NCBI GenBank assembly: GCA_014238445.1
Contig: JABABC010000249.1
Coordinates: 1 to 5,975, forward strand
DNA length: 5,975 nucleotides
Reading direction: 5' to 3'
DNA from: Coxiellaceae bacterium
GTDB taxonomy: Bacteria > Pseudomonadota > Gammaproteobacteria > Coxiellales > Coxiellaceae
Part shown: positions 5,887 to 5,975 of the stretch, piece by piece
How the letters are laid out: the number at the start of each line of letters is the position of its first letter
Numbering within the stretch: the stretch's first letter is position 1
The notes under the pieces: generated by a model
What the model was told of the DNA's origin: nothing
What the model saw: the letters and a program-made list of their open reading frames with translations, nothing else
Database searches by the model: none
Program-made: the position numbers and the translations under genes

Positions 5887-5919
5887 TTTAATATTCCCTT
5901 AAGGTCTGCCCTGTACACT
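5887..5919 (+). promoter_or_regulatory. Second PmrA-like box with possible -10, downstream of icmS
   Basis: TTTAATATT (5887-5895), CC, CTTAAGGTC (5898-5906) is another YTTAA-N6-YTTAA repeat. It shares 16 of 20 bases with the dotD box and has the same 11-base distance to its -10-like hexamer, TACACT (5914-5919, 4 of 6). It would start a transcript near 5926 running right out of the window. The similarity to the dotD element in both sequence and spacing makes a shared regulator likely. Confidence 0.55.
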
Positions 5920-5932
5920 ATCTATCAATGAC

Positions 5933-5951
5933 GAGTGACGTTGTGTCGCTC
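5933..5951 (+). other. Small hairpin in the predicted leader of the next gene
   Basis: GAGTGAC and GTCGCTC can pair over 7 bp (one G-U) around the loop GTTGT. The hairpin is flanked by two copies of ATCAATGA (5924-5931 and 5953-5960). It falls just after the predicted start of the rightward transcript. No T-run follows, so it is not a terminator. It may be chance. Confidence 0.25.
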
Positions 5952-5975
5952 AATCAATGAACCCTCATGATGTAA

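Noticed and set aside
5957..5975. ATG at 5957 as the start of the next gene
   Set aside because: The frame is open to the edge but only six codons are visible and no ribosome site precedes it, so it cannot be supported.
1..5975. CRISPR arrays, tRNA or rRNA genes, insertion sequences
   Set aside because: No repeat-spacer pattern, cloverleaf or transposase-like frame was seen on either strand.

Overview
The window carries part of a type IVB (Dot/Icm) secretion locus. It most likely comes from a gammaproteobacterium of the Legionella/Coxiella type, judged from gene content, moderately AT-rich DNA and PmrA-like promoter elements. The species cannot be read from the sequence. Five Dot/Icm genes are recognisable: dotD, dotC and dotB on the minus strand, and icmT and icmS on the plus strand. 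They diverge from one shared intergenic region (4998-5193). In Legionella pneumophila the dotDCB genes and icmTS lie in separate chromosomal regions; here they are joined head to head.

Layout from left to right: (1) 2-1075, plus strand, the 3' end of a large surface or secreted protein with a Calx-beta repeat followed by a jelly-roll-like domain. (2) 1094-2464, minus strand, a polytopic membrane protein whose start overlaps the end of dotB by 14 bp. It shows what looks like a degenerate BCCT (betaine/choline/carnitine transporter) pattern and has no known Dot/Icm role that I recognise. (3) 2451-3584 dotB, the hexameric secretion ATPase. (4) 3607-3639, a terminator-like hairpin between dotC and dotB. 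(5) 3648-4457 dotC and 4479-4997 dotD, encoding the outer-membrane-complex proteins. (6) The divergent control region. (7) 5194-5457 icmT and 5457-5795 icmS, overlapping by one base. (8) 5796-5975, a noncoding stretch with promoter-like elements pointing out of the window.

How the genes fit together: DotD and DotC help assemble the outer-membrane part of the channel (with DotH, not in this window). DotB is the cytoplasmic ATPase, IcmT is a small inner-membrane protein, and IcmS is an acidic chaperone/adaptor that normally works with IcmW at the DotL coupling complex.

The most striking unlabelled signal is a set of four direct repeats of the form YTTAA-N6-YTTAA (11-bp period), all in the two noncoding regions and each oriented toward a gene. 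They match the PmrA response-regulator box known from Coxiella and Legionella. Two of the four are nearly identical and have the same 11-nt distance to a -10-like hexamer. Other points of interest are the BCCT-like gene coupled to dotB, a DotC that appears to lack a lipobox cysteine, and the hairpin that may lower dotB expression relative to dotDC.
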